From Lysinibacillus odysseyi 34hs-1 = NBRC 100172 (GTDB lineage: Bacteria; Bacillota; Bacilli; Bacillales_A; Planococcaceae): DNA of 64,000 bases. The notes under the pieces were generated by a model that saw only the letters and a list, made by a program, of their open reading frames with translations, was not told the DNA's origin and made no database searches. The stretch is taken from contig NZ_BCVX01000009.1 of NCBI RefSeq assembly GCF_001591965.1, forward strand, positions 1 to 64,000, in the 5' to 3' direction. Positions 44,298 to 53,944 of the stretch are shown here, in pieces (position 1 is the stretch's first letter; each line of letters opens with the position of its first letter). The position numbers and the translations under genes were made by a program.

Positions 44298-45064
44298 CCA
44301 TCCTATTAAAAGAGCTACACCTCTATCGAAACGGAAAAACTATTCTACAGGATGTTACGTGGGAGGTACAAGCTGGAGAGCATTGGGCTGTCCTAGGACT
44401 AAATGGCAGTGGTAAAACAACATTGCTGAAGGTGATCAATGGCTATCTTTGGCCGAATGAAGGCTCCGTGCAGGTATTTGGTGAAACGTTTGGTAGGACA
44501 GACATCCGCGAGGTCCGCAAATCTATCGGCTGGGTGAGTGCTGCCATGATCGAGGAATTTGACCGTCGTGATCCAGCTATAGAAATTGTGCTGAGCGGGG
44601 CATACGGAGCTATCCGTTTATTTGAATCAGTCTCCGAAGCAGAGATTGCAGAAGGTGTACAGATGATGGACCGCTTCGGCATCGTCCATCTTGCGAATTG
44701 TCCATTTGAATACTTATCGCAAGGTGAGCGGCAACGGGTGCAAATTGCCCGCGCCATGATGGCAAAGCCGAAATTACTTATTTTAGACGAGCCATGTACA
44801 GGGCTGGATTTGATCGAAAGAGAGCACTTGCTGCACATAATTAGTGAGGTAGCGGAGGCTGGTAATGTGACGATCCTATATGTTACCCACCATGTTGAAG
44901 AAATCCTGCCCTGCTTTACTCATACTTTGCTTATGCGGGATGGCCGGGTATTTGCACAAGGAGAAAGTGCCATGTTGCTGAATCAACGGACATTATCTTC
45001 ATTTTTTAATCATGACGTTGCAGTCCAGTTGGAAAATGGAAGAGCGTGGGTTGCAGTGAAATAG
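44294..45064 (+). CDS. Orphan ABC transporter ATP-binding protein
   Basis: 256 residues, one nucleotide-binding domain: Walker [10 protein letters not shown] (about 36-44), Q-loop region near 85, signature LSQGERQR (about 142-149), Walker [13 protein letters not shown] and the H-loop in YVTHHVEEI. Similar to the ModF/YlmA type. There is no permease gene nearby and the gene starts inside ald (ATGA overlap), so it is coupled to alanine dehydrogenase. Its partner, if any, is elsewhere, and whether it transports anything is unknown. Confidence 0.88.
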   Translation: MTILLKELHLYRNGKTILQDVTWEVQAGEHWAVLGLNGSGKTTLLKVINGYLWPNEGSVQVFGETFGRTDIREVRKSIGWVSAAMIEEFDRRDPAIEIVLSGAYGAIRLFESVSEAEIAEGVQMMDRFGIVHLANCPFEYLSQGERQRVQIARAMMAKPKLLILDEPCTGLDLIEREHLLHIISEVAEAGNVTILYVTHHVEEILPCFTHTLLMRDGRVFAQGESAMLLNQRTLSSFFNHDVAVQLENGRAWVAVK

Positions 45065-45073
45065 CAAGCTAAT

Positions 45074-45113
45074 AAAAAACGAGGGGAGACGGTAAGTGCT
45101 CCACTCGTTTTTT
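45074..45113. terminator. Terminator after the ald operon
   Basis: AAAAAACGAG pairs with CTCGTTTTTT, with an inner GAG/CTC pairing. Convergent genes on both sides can use it. Confidence 0.75.
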
Positions 45114-45210
45114 AGTTGGGAAGGCTAAGCTCCCCGAAGGCTTCCACCAATTCATAGGAAAATGACGGCTTCGTATATGAGACACCGTCAAAAGTGAGAA
45201 AATACCTCTT

Positions 45211-46305
45211 TTATCGCTGGATGACCATTAACTCTTTAGGGAATTTTGTTAATATTTCCACTCCGTCTTTTGTCACTACTACATCATCTTCAATACGTAC
45301 ACCTGTTACATCCGCTTTGTAAATGCCTGGCTCGATAGTAAAGACCATACCTTCTTCCATAGGCAGTTCATTTACGCCTGTGATAGAAGGGAATTCATGA
45401 ACAGAAATACCAAGTCCATGTCCTAACCGGTGTGGGAAATAGTCGCCGTAGCCAGCATCGGCAATCGTATCGCGTGCTATTTTGTCCAAATCCATCGCAC
45501 GCACTCCTGGTTTGACCGCTGCAATGGCATCTTCATTCGCTTTTAAGACAGCATCATAGATTGCGCGCTGGGCCTCGTTTATTTCTCCGAATGCCACTGT
45601 TCGTGTAATATCAGAGCAGTATCCTTCGTAAATGACACCAAGATCGAATAAAACCATATCGCCCCGTTTGATTTTCCGGTTGCCTGGTACACCATGTGGA
45701 GAAGCCGACTTCTCACCTGCAAGCACCATTGTATCGAAGCTCATTGAGTAGCCTTTTGCTTTTACAGCAGATTCAATCTCATTTAACACTTCTAATTCTG
45801 TCTTGCCCTCTGTAAGAGCCTCACAGCCGACTTGGACAGCGTAATCCGCCAGTTCCGCTGCCTTGCGCATTTTTTCTAGTTCCTCGCTGGATTTAATAAC
45901 GCGCATAGCATTAATTTGATCATCCAGACGCTCAAATCGTGCATCAGGATAATGGGCAGCCAGTTCTTCCAGGCGCTCTACTGTTAAATGCGATTTTTCG
46001 ATTGCAAGAGAACGCATTGTGATACTGCGTTTTGCCACAGCCTGTGCCACTTTATCCCAAGCATTTTCCGTATCTAAATGCCCGATTGTTTCAAATGACC
46101 AGCCTGCTGCTACCGCATCCGGAACTTCCATTTGCGGGCAAATTAAAAACGGTTCTGCTTCCTGGAATACCATGACGCCAAGTAATCTCTCATGTGGCTC
46201 GCTTAAAAAACCTGAAAAGTAAAATACATTGTCAGGCATCGTAATAAGCGCAGCGTCTATATGCTTCTCTTTTAAAAAACCTTGTAATTGTTGTAGTTTC
46301 GTCAA
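45211..46305 (-). CDS. M24 family aminopeptidase (Xaa-Pro type)
   Basis: 364 residues. N-terminal creatinase-like domain (about 1-130) and a C-terminal pita-bread metallopeptidase domain with all five metal ligands: Asp in DLGVIYEGYCSDITRT (two Asp, about 220 and 231), His in HRLGHGLGISVHE (about 293), Glu in MVFTIEPGIY (about 327) and Glu in GVRIEDDVVV (about 341). Likely cleaves peptides at X-Pro bonds. AGGAGG precedes the ATG. Divergent from ytkL. Several paralogues exist in Bacilli (YkvY, PepQ, YqhT); which one this is cannot be told. Confidence 0.92.
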   Translation of the reverse strand: MTKLQQLQGFLKEKHIDAALITMPDNVFYFSGFLSEPHERLLGVMVFQEAEPFLICPQMEVPDAVAAGWSFETIGHLDTENAWDKVAQAVAKRSITMRSLAIEKSHLTVERLEELAAHYPDARFERLDDQINAMRVIKSSEELEKMRKAAELADYAVQVGCEALTEGKTELEVLNEIESAVKAKGYSMSFDTMVLAGEKSASPHGVPGNRKIKRGDMVLFDLGVIYEGYCSDITRTVAFGEINEAQRAIYDAVLKANEDAIAAVKPGVRAMDLDKIARDTIADAGYGDYFPHRLGHGLGISVHEFPSITGVNELPMEEGMVFTIEPGIYKADVTGVRIEDDVVVTKDGVEILTKFPKELMVIQR

Positions 46306-46421
46306 AATAAATCCTCCTAGCGATTATTTATGAATGGCATTAAAAAGCATAGCAGAAAAAAGGATTTTCTGCATTATTGTCGAAGTAAAGTGAGTGAGAA
46401 ATAGTTTGAAGGAGGGTTTTG

Positions 46422-47105
46422 ATGAAAATTTCGTACCATGGTCATTCTGTTGTAAAAATTGAAACAGAAGGAAAAACGATTTTAATTGACCCATTCATCA
46501 ATGGAAACGAATTAACAGATTTGAAGGTAGAGGATCAAAAACCGGATGTCATTTTATTAACGCACGGTCATAATGACCATGTCGGGGATACGGTGGAAAT
46601 TGCTAAGGCGAGTGGTGCACTTGTAGTGGCACCGAATGAATTGGCAGTGTATCTCGGCTGGCAAGGCTTGAATACTCATCCGATGCATATTGGGGGAGCA
46701 CGTCAGTTCGATTTCGGAAAAGTGAAATTCACACAGGCATTTCACGGTTCCTCATATACAACACCTAATAATGAAATCATTTATACAGGGATGCCTGCAG
46801 GGATTCTTTTTACAGCTAAAGGCAAGACAATCTACCATGCGGGCGATACAGCGCTATTTTCGGATATGAAGCTAATAGGTGAGCGGCATCCGGTTGATGT
46901 GCTGTTTATTCCGATCGGTGATAATTTCACAATGGGACCGGAAGATGCCGCGTATGCGGTGTCATTGATAAAGCCGAAAATCGTAGTTCCTGTTCATTAC
47001 AATACATTCCCGCCAATCGAGGTAGACCCGCAAAAGTTCGCCGATTTAGTGGAAGAGGCGGATGTTCAGATTCTGCAGGCTGGCGAATTTGTTACATTTA
47101 AATAG
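46422..47105 (+). CDS. ytkL: Metal-dependent hydrolase, UPF0173 (YtkL)
   Basis: 227 residues, metallo-beta-lactamase fold. HGHNDHVGD (about 53-61) is the HxHxDH motif, followed by the metal ligands in [10 protein letters not shown] (His-Ala-Gly-Asp) and the C-terminal [12 protein letters not shown]. Belongs to the UPF0173 family; the reaction is unknown. The ATG at 46422 is five bases after AAGGAGGG; a TTG one codon earlier is rejected. Same neighbourhood as in B. subtilis. Confidence 0.93.
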   Translation: MKISYHGHSVVKIETEGKTILIDPFINGNELTDLKVEDQKPDVILLTHGHNDHVGDTVEIAKASGALVVAPNELAVYLGWQGLNTHPMHIGGARQFDFGKVKFTQAFHGSSYTTPNNEIIYTGMPAGILFTAKGKTIYHAGDTALFSDMKLIGERHPVDVLFIPIGDNFTMGPEDAAYAVSLIKPKIVVPVHYNTFPPIEVDPQKFADLVEEADVQILQAGEFVTFK

Positions 47106-47302
47106 GCATAGGTAATTGTGCGAATAAGAGCTGGAAAGGCCGTAATACAGGCTTTTTCAGCATTTTTTATTACAGCGGGGGCAAAGATAGGATAAAGAAA
47201 TGAAAAGAAAGAAGTTATGGGGGCAACTTTAAATTTTCGTAACAAAATGTAGAAATATGGTACACTAATGGCAGGAATGAATGATGAGGAATAGGTGATA
47301 TT

Positions 47303-48610
47303 GTGTCAACAAAACATGAAAAGATTTTGCAATATATTGAATCGTTACCGGTAGGAGACAAGATTTCGGTACGTCAAATTGCAAAGGAAATGCAAGTGAG
47401 TGAGGGAACGGCTTACCGTGCGATCAAGGAAGCGGAGAATCGCAGGCTGGTAAGTTCAATCGAACGGGTTGGGACAATCCGTATCGAAAAGAAAAAAAAG
47501 GAAAACATTGAACGATTGACGTTTGCGGAAATCGTCAATATTATAGATGGTCAAGTACTTGGCGGGAAAGATGGCCTGCATAAAACGTTGACGAAATTCG
47601 TTATTGGAGCTATGAAGCTTGAAGATATGATGCGTTATACAGATGCGGGAAGTTTATTAATTGTCGGTAACCGGACGCAGGCACATGAGCATGCTTTGAC
47701 AGCGGGAGCAGCGGTACTTATTACAGGAGGCTTTGATACGACCGATGAAAATAAGCGCCTGGCAGACAAGCTGGAATTGCCGATTATATCTACAAGTTAT
47801 GATACGTTTTCGGTAGCTACCATGATCAATCGTGCTATATATGACCAATTGATTAAAAAGGATATATTACTCATCGAGGATGTTTATATTCCTCTTGAAA
47901 ATACTGCAGTACTGCGCAGCGACCAGACGATTATGCATTTCCGCAAGAAGAATGCATCAACGACTCATGGGGCTTTCCCGGTTGTGACACCCCAAAACAA
48001 ACTGGTCGGGATGATTACATCAAAAGACGTCATTGGAAAAGAAGATGATGAAGCGATTGAAAAGGTGATGACAAAAAATCCAATTGCTGCTTCGATGAAA
48101 ACAAGTGTTGCTTCAGCTGGTCACCGGATGATTTGGGAAGGAATTGATCTTATTCCGGTAGTAAATGATGACGGTATTTTGCAAGGGGTCATCAGCCGTC
48201 AGGATGTGTTAAAGGCAATCCAAACAGCGCAACGTCAGCCGCAGCATGGAGAGACAATTGATGATTTAGTAAAAAATGAGATGAGGGTCATTGGTGATGA
48301 GGAAGTAATGGTGGAATTCACTGTAACGCCGCAGATGACTAATCAATTCGGGGCTCTTTCATATGGAGCTTTTACAACACTGCTGTCTGAGGTAGGGTCG
48401 TTTGCATTGAAACGCCGAAAACGTGGTGATGCAGTGGCGGAAAATATGACCATTTACTTTATTAAACCAGTCCAGATGGAAAGTGTGCTGACAGTAAAGC
48501 CGCGCATTTTAGATATGAGCCGTAAATTCGTAAAAATGGATTTTGAAGTGTTTAATGGCACGGTCCTCGTAGGGAAGGCAATGATGATGTTCCAGCTATT
48601 AGAGCGGTAA
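47303..48610 (+). CDS. ytoI: YtoI: HTH, DRTGG, CBS-pair and thioesterase-fold regulator-like protein
   Basis: 435 residues with four parts: a DeoR/GntR-like winged helix at about 1-65 (VRQIAKEMQVSEGTAYRAIKEAENRRLV), a DRTGG domain at about 70-185, two CBS motifs at about 190-310 (LVGMITSKDVIGKED and IPVVNDDGILQGVISRQDVLKA), and a C-terminal hotdog/thioesterase-like domain at about 325-435. Probably a ligand-sensing DNA-binding protein; targets unknown. GTG start after AGGTGAT. Same place as ytoI in B. subtilis. Confidence 0.92.
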   Translation: MSTKHEKILQYIESLPVGDKISVRQIAKEMQVSEGTAYRAIKEAENRRLVSSIERVGTIRIEKKKKENIERLTFAEIVNIIDGQVLGGKDGLHKTLTKFVIGAMKLEDMMRYTDAGSLLIVGNRTQAHEHALTAGAAVLITGGFDTTDENKRLADKLELPIISTSYDTFSVATMINRAIYDQLIKKDILLIEDVYIPLENTAVLRSDQTIMHFRKKNASTTHGAFPVVTPQNKLVGMITSKDVIGKEDDEAIEKVMTKNPIAASMKTSVASAGHRMIWEGIDLIPVVNDDGILQGVISRQDVLKAIQTAQRQPQHGETIDDLVKNEMRVIGDEEVMVEFTVTPQMTNQFGALSYGAFTTLLSEVGSFALKRRKRGDAVAENMTIYFIKPVQMESVLTVKPRILDMSRKFVKMDFEVFNGTVLVGKAMMMFQLLER

Positions 48611-48679
48611 GTGGCAGAGTCATTTATGTGAGACATTTTTTATGGAGATTGGAAAGCTCTGTCCTTTTATCTACATCAA

Positions 48680-48712
48680 AAAAAGAGGCGGCAAGTTGCC
48701 CCTCTTCTTTCC
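48680..48712. terminator. Terminator between ytoI and ytpI
   Basis: AAGAGG and GGCAA pair with TTGCC and CCTCTT, followed by CTTTCC on the plus strand and AAAAAA-derived T-run on the minus strand; serves both convergent genes. Confidence 0.75.
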
Positions 48713-48715
48713 AAG

Positions 48716-49027
48716 TTACTGGTTCAGCCTATATTCCTCTTCAACAAATTGCCCTTCATGACGTGTACGTTTATAGTTATTGACTGCCATTCCTACGCCT
48801 ATAATGACAAAGACAACAGCAACAGCATAGCCTACGAAGGTTGGATAGATGATTGTCACATTCAAACCGAAGAAAATCATAAAAATGCCAAGAGCGGTAC
48901 CGGCCTTCGCCGTATACCATTTTTTTCGGATAGGTAGTGTTGAACGGAACTGTTTCGTTTTATAATAGAAGTAAGCAACGAAAGATAAAATGATACCTGC
49001 AACAAATAAAAAATTCAATATATTCAT
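48716..49027 (-). CDS. ytpI: YtpI family small membrane protein
   Basis: 103 residues with three hydrophobic helices (about 3-21 LNFLFVAGIILSFVAYFYY, 43-62 AGTALGIFMIFFGLNVTIIY, 66-86 FVGYAVAVVFVIIGVGMAV) and a charged C-terminal tail ending YKRTRHEGQFVEEEYRLNQ. Corresponds in place and character to ytpI of Bacillus, function unknown. GGGGGTCACT precedes the ATG. Convergent with ytoI and divergent from nrnA. Confidence 0.85.
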   Translation of the reverse strand: MNILNFLFVAGIILSFVAYFYYKTKQFRSTLPIRKKWYTAKAGTALGIFMIFFGLNVTIIYPTFVGYAVAVVFVIIGVGMAVNNYKRTRHEGQFVEEEYRLNQ

Positions 49028-49120
49028 AGTGACCCCCAGTTAAAAGCAAAGCTGTTATTATTGTACCGGCTTTGTAAAAAAATTGCGAATGGAATTCACT
49101 GCGTAGTAGGAGGAATCGTC

Positions 49121-50065
49121 TTGAAACGACAAATCATTGACACAATTGAGAAATATGATCATATCATTATTCATCGGCATGTACGGCCGGATCCGGATGC
49201 ATACGGTTCCCAGTTTGGACTAGCAGAAATGATTAAACATAATTATCCGGAGAAGATTGTCCATACAGTCGGGGAGCATGATGAATCATTAACATTTTTG
49301 CGTACACCTGAATGTATTGAAGACGAGGCGTTTCATCAAGCTCTTGTCATCGTAACTGATACGGCGAATACAGAACGCATTGATGATCAGCGCTATACAA
49401 AAGGCGATTTTCTGATCAAAATTGACCATCATCCAAATGATGATCAGTATGGAGACTTATTATGGGTAGATACGACAGCAAGCTCCTGCTCTGAAATGAT
49501 TTATGATTTATTTGAAGAAGGTAAAGTTTATAAAGGATGGACGCTCTCAGACGAGGCAGCCCGTTTGCTATTTGCGGGAATTGTAGGCGATACAGGACGT
49601 TTCCTATTCCCGAGTGCTACTCTTAAAACATTTGAAACGGCAGGTCATCTCATTCAGTATAATTTTGACCGGAATGCTGTTTATGATGGTATGTATGAAA
49701 TGGACCGCAAGCTGCTGAATTTACAGGGATATATTTATCAGCATTTCATTATGGATGAGTATGGAGCAGCTTATATAAAAATAACGAAGGATGTGTTAAA
49801 GGAATTCGATGTAACCCCTTCAGAAACTTCCTTGCTCGTTGGTTCGCTTGGGAATGTCAAAGGCATTTGTGCATGGGTTTTCTTTATAGAAGAGGAGACA
49901 TCGATTCGTGTACGCCTTCGTTCGAAAGGGCCGATTATCAATCAATTGGCGAAAAAATATAATGGTGGCGGCCACCCGTTAGCTTCAGGTGCATCTGTTG
50001 CAACATGGCAGCAGGCAGAACAGGTCATTGCAGACTTAACGGAAATTTGCCGTACTCATCAATAA
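49121..50065 (+). CDS. nrnA: Oligoribonuclease NrnA (nanoRNase / pAp phosphatase)
   Basis: 314 residues from a TTG start seven bases after AGGAGG; the frame is open upstream but without a ribosome site. DHH-family motifs: HRHVRPDPDAYGSQ (about 18-31), VTDTANTERID, IDHHPND (about 102-108), and the DHHA1 GGGHPLASGA near the C-terminus. Degrades short RNA and dephosphorylates 3'-phosphoadenosine 5'-phosphate. Followed by dnaE with a 16-base gap, the B. subtilis order (ytqI-dnaE). Confidence 0.95.
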   Translation: MKRQIIDTIEKYDHIIIHRHVRPDPDAYGSQFGLAEMIKHNYPEKIVHTVGEHDESLTFLRTPECIEDEAFHQALVIVTDTANTERIDDQRYTKGDFLIKIDHHPNDDQYGDLLWVDTTASSCSEMIYDLFEEGKVYKGWTLSDEAARLLFAGIVGDTGRFLFPSATLKTFETAGHLIQYNFDRNAVYDGMYEMDRKLLNLQGYIYQHFIMDEYGAAYIKITKDVLKEFDVTPSETSLLVGSLGNVKGICAWVFFIEEETSIRVRLRSKGPIINQLAKKYNGGGHPLASGASVATWQQAEQVIADLTEICRTHQ

Positions 50066-50081
50066 TACAAGGAGGGACGAA

Positions 50082-53000
50082 ATGGTGGTGCCAATTGTTT
50101 ATCCACAAATACGGACAAGCGCCGATTTATTAAAAAGTACCATTCGTATGGAAGCCCTCATTCCTTTTTTACAACAGCAAAAGGCAGAAGCTTGTGCAAT
50201 CGTAAATTCCAAATTGTACGGGCTTTTGCCTTTTTGGCATGCAACAAAAGAGGCGGGGATTCACGCAGTCATTGGGCTGTCAGTACGTGTTCAATTTACA
50301 GAGGAAATTGTACTTCCGCTTGTCCTTTATGCAAAAGATAATGCAGGCTATCAAAGCTTATTGAAAATCAGCAGTTCAGTAGCGATCCGTTCAGACGAAT
50401 TACTGCCATGGCGCTGGCTCGCAGCATACGCAACTGGCTGTGTGGCTGTTATCCCGGCCATGGATAACCATAGCAGCTGGCTGCACGCGGAAGCGGAGGG
50501 GTTTTTAAGAGAGCTGAAACAGCTGTTTCGGTCTAATTTATATATAGGAATATCCCGAAAAGGTGGGGCTTTTCCAGAAGAACAGATAGCTGTGCAGAAA
50601 GCGGGGGAGTTAAACAGCCAAATAGTCATCCTCCATGAAAGTACCTTCCTACGTCCTGAGGATCATTTCTCTTATGAAGTAGCCCGTGCCATTGAGACAG
50701 GGGTAAAGCTAGGTGAATCATTGCATGGAAACAAAACAAAGCATCAATTTGTGCCGACAGCCGAAGAATTTACAACTCTTTTTGCAGGACGGGAAGAGTG
50801 GATGAACAACACAAGGGAGCTGCTGTTAGGATGTCAGGTAGACCTAACATTTGGACAGACCTTTATGCCAAAGTTCCCTGTAGAGGAAGGAAAGACAGCA
50901 GAAGACGTGCTACACGAGCATGCGGTTTCGGGTTTGAAAGCACGTCTGCAATTGGCTGAATTGCCGTCTCTTTATATAGAGCGTCTGCAATATGAACTGC
51001 AAATCATTTACACAATGGGATATGCAGATTACTTTTTGATTGTCGAGGATTTCATGCGGTTTGCAAGAGAGGCACATATTCTCACAGGACCGGGACGCGG
51101 ATCATCGGCTAGTTCCCTTGTAGCGTACGCCCTTCAAATTACACAAGTAAATCCTTTACAATATGATCTGTTGTTTGAACGTTTTTTAAACCCGGAACGT
51201 GTTTCTCTGCCGGATATTGATATTGACTTTGTTGATACAAGACGCCAGGAAGTAATTGAGTATGTAGCGCAGAAATATGGCAAGCAGTATGTAGCACAAA
51301 TTATTACGTTTGGTACTTTATCGGCAAAGGCTGTTGCCCGTGATGTCGCCCGCATGTTTAATTTTGAGAATGAGACACTTGAAATGATTTCAAAGCTGAT
51401 CCCTAACCGCCATGGGATAACGCTTGCACAGGCATATGCAGATTCACAACCTCTTCGTGATTGGATAGGGCAGCAGGAAATCAGGATGCAGTGGTTTGCT
51501 GCTGCCCAGGCACTAGAAGGATTGCCGCGGAATGCGTCTACCCATGCTGCCGGAGTCGTGCTGAGTCCTGTTCCGCTTGTTGATGTAATCCCGATTGAGG
51601 AAGGACACGAAGGTGTCTATTTGACACAGTGGCCGATGCAGGATGTGGAAAAGAGCGGTCTTTTAAAAATGGACTTTTTAGGCTTGCGCAATTTGACGAT
51701 TCTTGAACAGATTTGCCGATCTATCTCCTATACGCATAATATGGCAATTGACTTGAACCGTTTACCGATGGATGACGAAAAAACTTTCCGATTGCTTGCT
51801 GTCGGAGATACATCGGGTATCTTTCAGTTGGAATCAGAAGGTATGAGGGGGGCACTGCGTGAAATTAAGCCGACTCACTTTTTAGATATTGTCGCTGTCA
51901 ATGCTTTGTATCGTCCCGGCCCGATGGATTTTATTCCTGTATATGCAAGGCGTAAGCATGGAATAGAGCAGGTAAAGATGCCCCACCCGGTTCTTGAACC
52001 GATATTAAGCGAGACATACGGTGTGATTGTCTACCAAGAGCAAATTATGCGTATTGCTCATCTCTTTGCTGGTTTTACAATAGGTGAGGCGGATTTGTTA
52101 AGACGCGCTGTCAGTAAGAAAAACAGGGAGATTTTGGAGCAGGAGCGTGCTCACTTTGTAAATGGGGCTTTGCGTCAAGGGCATGATGCAAAAACAGCGG
52201 AAAATATCTATGCGCTGATAGTACGTTTTGCTGATTATGGCTTCCCGAAAAGTCATGCGGTTGCCTATAGTATGATTTCCTATCAGCTTGCTTATTTAAA
52301 GGCAAATTATCCGGTGAATTTCTATGCAGCTCTAATGACGAATGCAACGGGAAATCAAGACAAGCTTGCGCAAATTTTGCTTGAGGCAAAGCAAAGAGGG
52401 ATTGAGGTGCTGCCGCCGTCCATTCACAAATCAGCCCGGCATTTTAAAGTAGAAAATGGACGTATACGTTTTAGTCTATCCGCTATTAAGGGAGTACCGC
52501 AGCCATTCCTTCAAAAGCTGCTTGCTGTAAGGAATGAACGCCAGCAGCCGTTCGAGGATTTATTTGATTTAGCTGTTTCATTGAGTGCTGCTACGTTTAA
52601 TCGAAAAGCCGTGGAACCGCTGATCAAGGCGGGAGCATTAGATGAATTTGGACGGGACCGCGCTGTACTGCTGGCTACAATAGACGCAGCAGTAAAACAG
52701 GCAGAGCTTGTTCGTCCGAATGAAGGGGAGGACTTGTTTTCGGATTCGTTCCTAGTATTTGGAAAACCAAAACATGTACAGGTTGAACCGATACCTGAAA
52801 AAAATAAGCTTCAGTTTGAAAAGGAAGTGCTGGGCTTTTATTTATCCGAGCATCCTGTGACAAAGCTCCGGCAGCGAGCTCCAAAAGTAAATGCTACAGT
52901 GCAAACAATGCGTTACATGAAGCCAAACAGTTATGTAAAATGTATCGGAATGATTACAGAGGTGCGTCAGCTGCGTACGAAAAAGGGAGAATTGATGGCT

Positions 53001-53174
53001 TTTGCACAATTAGAGGATGAATTCGGCGGAGTGTCATTAACGCTTTTTCCTAAGGAATATAATCACATAATGGGCAGGCTGAAAGAGGATGCATTTATTT
53101 TTGTAGAAGGCTTCCTTGAATATCGGTTTAATAAACCGCAGCTAAAAGTGAAACAGATAGATATTATGCTTTAA
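50082..53174 (+). CDS. dnaE: DNA polymerase III alpha subunit DnaE
   Basis: 1030 residues, about 85 fewer than B. subtilis DnaE. Order: degenerate PHP region (about 1-230), polymerase core with catalytic aspartates in LPDIDIDFVD (about 377-383) and LKMDFLGL (about 528), the tau-binding/fingers region, a helix-hairpin-helix region near 780-850, and an OB fold at about 945-1025. The N-terminus starts directly at VVPIVYPQIRTSADLL and lacks the HxHS-type metal motif; TDH is also lost (AIVNSKLYG), so the PHP domain should have no metal-dependent activity. In Bacilli DnaE extends primers before PolC takes over. AAGGAGGG precedes the ATG. Confidence 0.95.
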   Translation: MVVPIVYPQIRTSADLLKSTIRMEALIPFLQQQKAEACAIVNSKLYGLLPFWHATKEAGIHAVIGLSVRVQFTEEIVLPLVLYAKDNAGYQSLLKISSSVAIRSDELLPWRWLAAYATGCVAVIPAMDNHSSWLHAEAEGFLRELKQLFRSNLYIGISRKGGAFPEEQIAVQKAGELNSQIVILHESTFLRPEDHFSYEVARAIETGVKLGESLHGNKTKHQFVPTAEEFTTLFAGREEWMNNTRELLLGCQVDLTFGQTFMPKFPVEEGKTAEDVLHEHAVSGLKARLQLAELPSLYIERLQYELQIIYTMGYADYFLIVEDFMRFAREAHILTGPGRGSSASSLVAYALQITQVNPLQYDLLFERFLNPERVSLPDIDIDFVDTRRQEVIEYVAQKYGKQYVAQIITFGTLSAKAVARDVARMFNFENETLEMISKLIPNRHGITLAQAYADSQPLRDWIGQQEIRMQWFAAAQALEGLPRNASTHAAGVVLSPVPLVDVIPIEEGHEGVYLTQWPMQDVEKSGLLKMDFLGLRNLTILEQICRSISYTHNMAIDLNRLPMDDEKTFRLLAVGDTSGIFQLESEGMRGALREIKPTHFLDIVAVNALYRPGPMDFIPVYARRKHGIEQVKMPHPVLEPILSETYGVIVYQEQIMRIAHLFAGFTIGEADLLRRAVSKKNREILEQERAHFVNGALRQGHDAKTAENIYALIVRFADYGFPKSHAVAYSMISYQLAYLKANYPVNFYAALMTNATGNQDKLAQILLEAKQRGIEVLPPSIHKSARHFKVENGRIRFSLSAIKGVPQPFLQKLLAVRNERQQPFEDLFDLAVSLSAATFNRKAVEPLIKAGALDEFGRDRAVLLATIDAAVKQAELVRPNEGEDLFSDSFLVFGKPKHVQVEPIPEKNKLQFEKEVLGFYLSEHPVTKLRQRAPKVNATVQTMRYMKPNSYVKCIGMITEVRQLRTKKGELMAFAQLEDEFGGVSLTLFPKEYNHIMGRLKEDAFIFVEGFLEYRFNKPQLKVKQIDIML

Positions 53175-53185
53175 TCATTTTAGAG

Positions 53186-53217
53186 AAAAAATCGTACAGG
53201 TTACTGTACGATTTTTT
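53186..53217 (+). terminator. dnaE terminator
   Basis: AAAAAATCGTACAG (53186-53199) pairs perfectly with CTGTACGATTTTTT (53204-53217). Confidence 0.85.
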
Positions 53218-53218
53218 C

Positions 53219-53271
53219 TTTACATTCCAGACAAGTTTTTGTATGCTGAAAATAGTGAACTGGTCAGACCA
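53219..53271 (+). promoter_or_regulatory. Promoter and FadR/GntR-type operator of the accDA operon
   Basis: TTTACA (53219-53224), 17 bases, TATGCT (53242-53247), then TGGTCAGACCA at 53261-53271. The palindrome fits TGGTNNNACCA, the consensus of FadR-subfamily GntR regulators, and sits just past the predicted transcription start, a repressing position. It supports autoregulation by the gene that follows and joint control of accDA. Confidence 0.65.
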
Positions 53272-53301
53272 CTTTTTGTGGATGATAGTGAGGTGATGAC
53301 G

Positions 53302-53931
53302 TTGGAGCAAAAGCCGGCGAAAAAAATGTTTTTGCAGATAGTGAAGCAGCTAAGAGAGCTGATTATGGAACAGCGAATTCAGCCGGGCGATAAGTTGCCT
53401 TCTGAACGTGTGTTATGTGAGAGGCTAAATGCTTCGAGATCCTCTGTAAGGGAGGCTCTCAGAAGTTTAGAACTGCTTGGGCTGATTGAATCAAGGCACG
53501 GTGGTGGAACATTTTTAGCAGATGTTGGCGGGCACCAGCTTGTCGAAATCCTGTCTTCTTTTATCCTACGGGAAGAAAAGTCCCAGAAGGATGTGCATGC
53601 GACAAGAGAAATGCATGAACGAGAAGCGATACGCATTATATGTGCAGAAAAAGAATTAAGAAATCTGCCTATTTGGGATAGTCTATTTGCCCAAATTGAA
53701 CTGCAGCAGGAAGTAAAAAGAGCTGCTATTTTACGCGAATGTGTCATTGCAGCAGGGAACCGGTTAAGCCTTAAAATATGGATTCAGCTCCATGCATATA
53801 GTATGACATCATTAAAGGATCGGGTGACAGTGTCGGAAAAGGAGGCACTGCAAATCTTGATAAAATCGATGCAAATGGGCTATACAGAGGAAGCAATAGA
53901 AGCTTACAACGAATGGATAGGCCAGATATAA
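53302..53931 (+). CDS. GntR family transcriptional regulator, FadR subfamily
   Basis: 209 residues from a TTG start six bases after GAGGTG; a longer frame (from 53239) would cover the promoter and operator. Winged helix at about 8-75 ([59 protein letters not shown]), then a short alpha-helical FCD-like domain. First gene of a presumed operon with accD and accA (13-base gap), so its likely role is control of acetyl-CoA carboxylase supply. The effector is not known. FapR, not this gene, is the usual lipid regulator in B. subtilis. Confidence 0.87.
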   Translation: MEQKPAKKMFLQIVKQLRELIMEQRIQPGDKLPSERVLCERLNASRSSVREALRSLELLGLIESRHGGGTFLADVGGHQLVEILSSFILREEKSQKDVHATREMHEREAIRIICAEKELRNLPIWDSLFAQIELQQEVKRAAILRECVIAAGNRLSLKIWIQLHAYSMTSLKDRVTVSEKEALQILIKSMQMGYTEEAIEAYNEWIGQI

Positions 53932-53944
53932 AGGGGGAAGTTGT

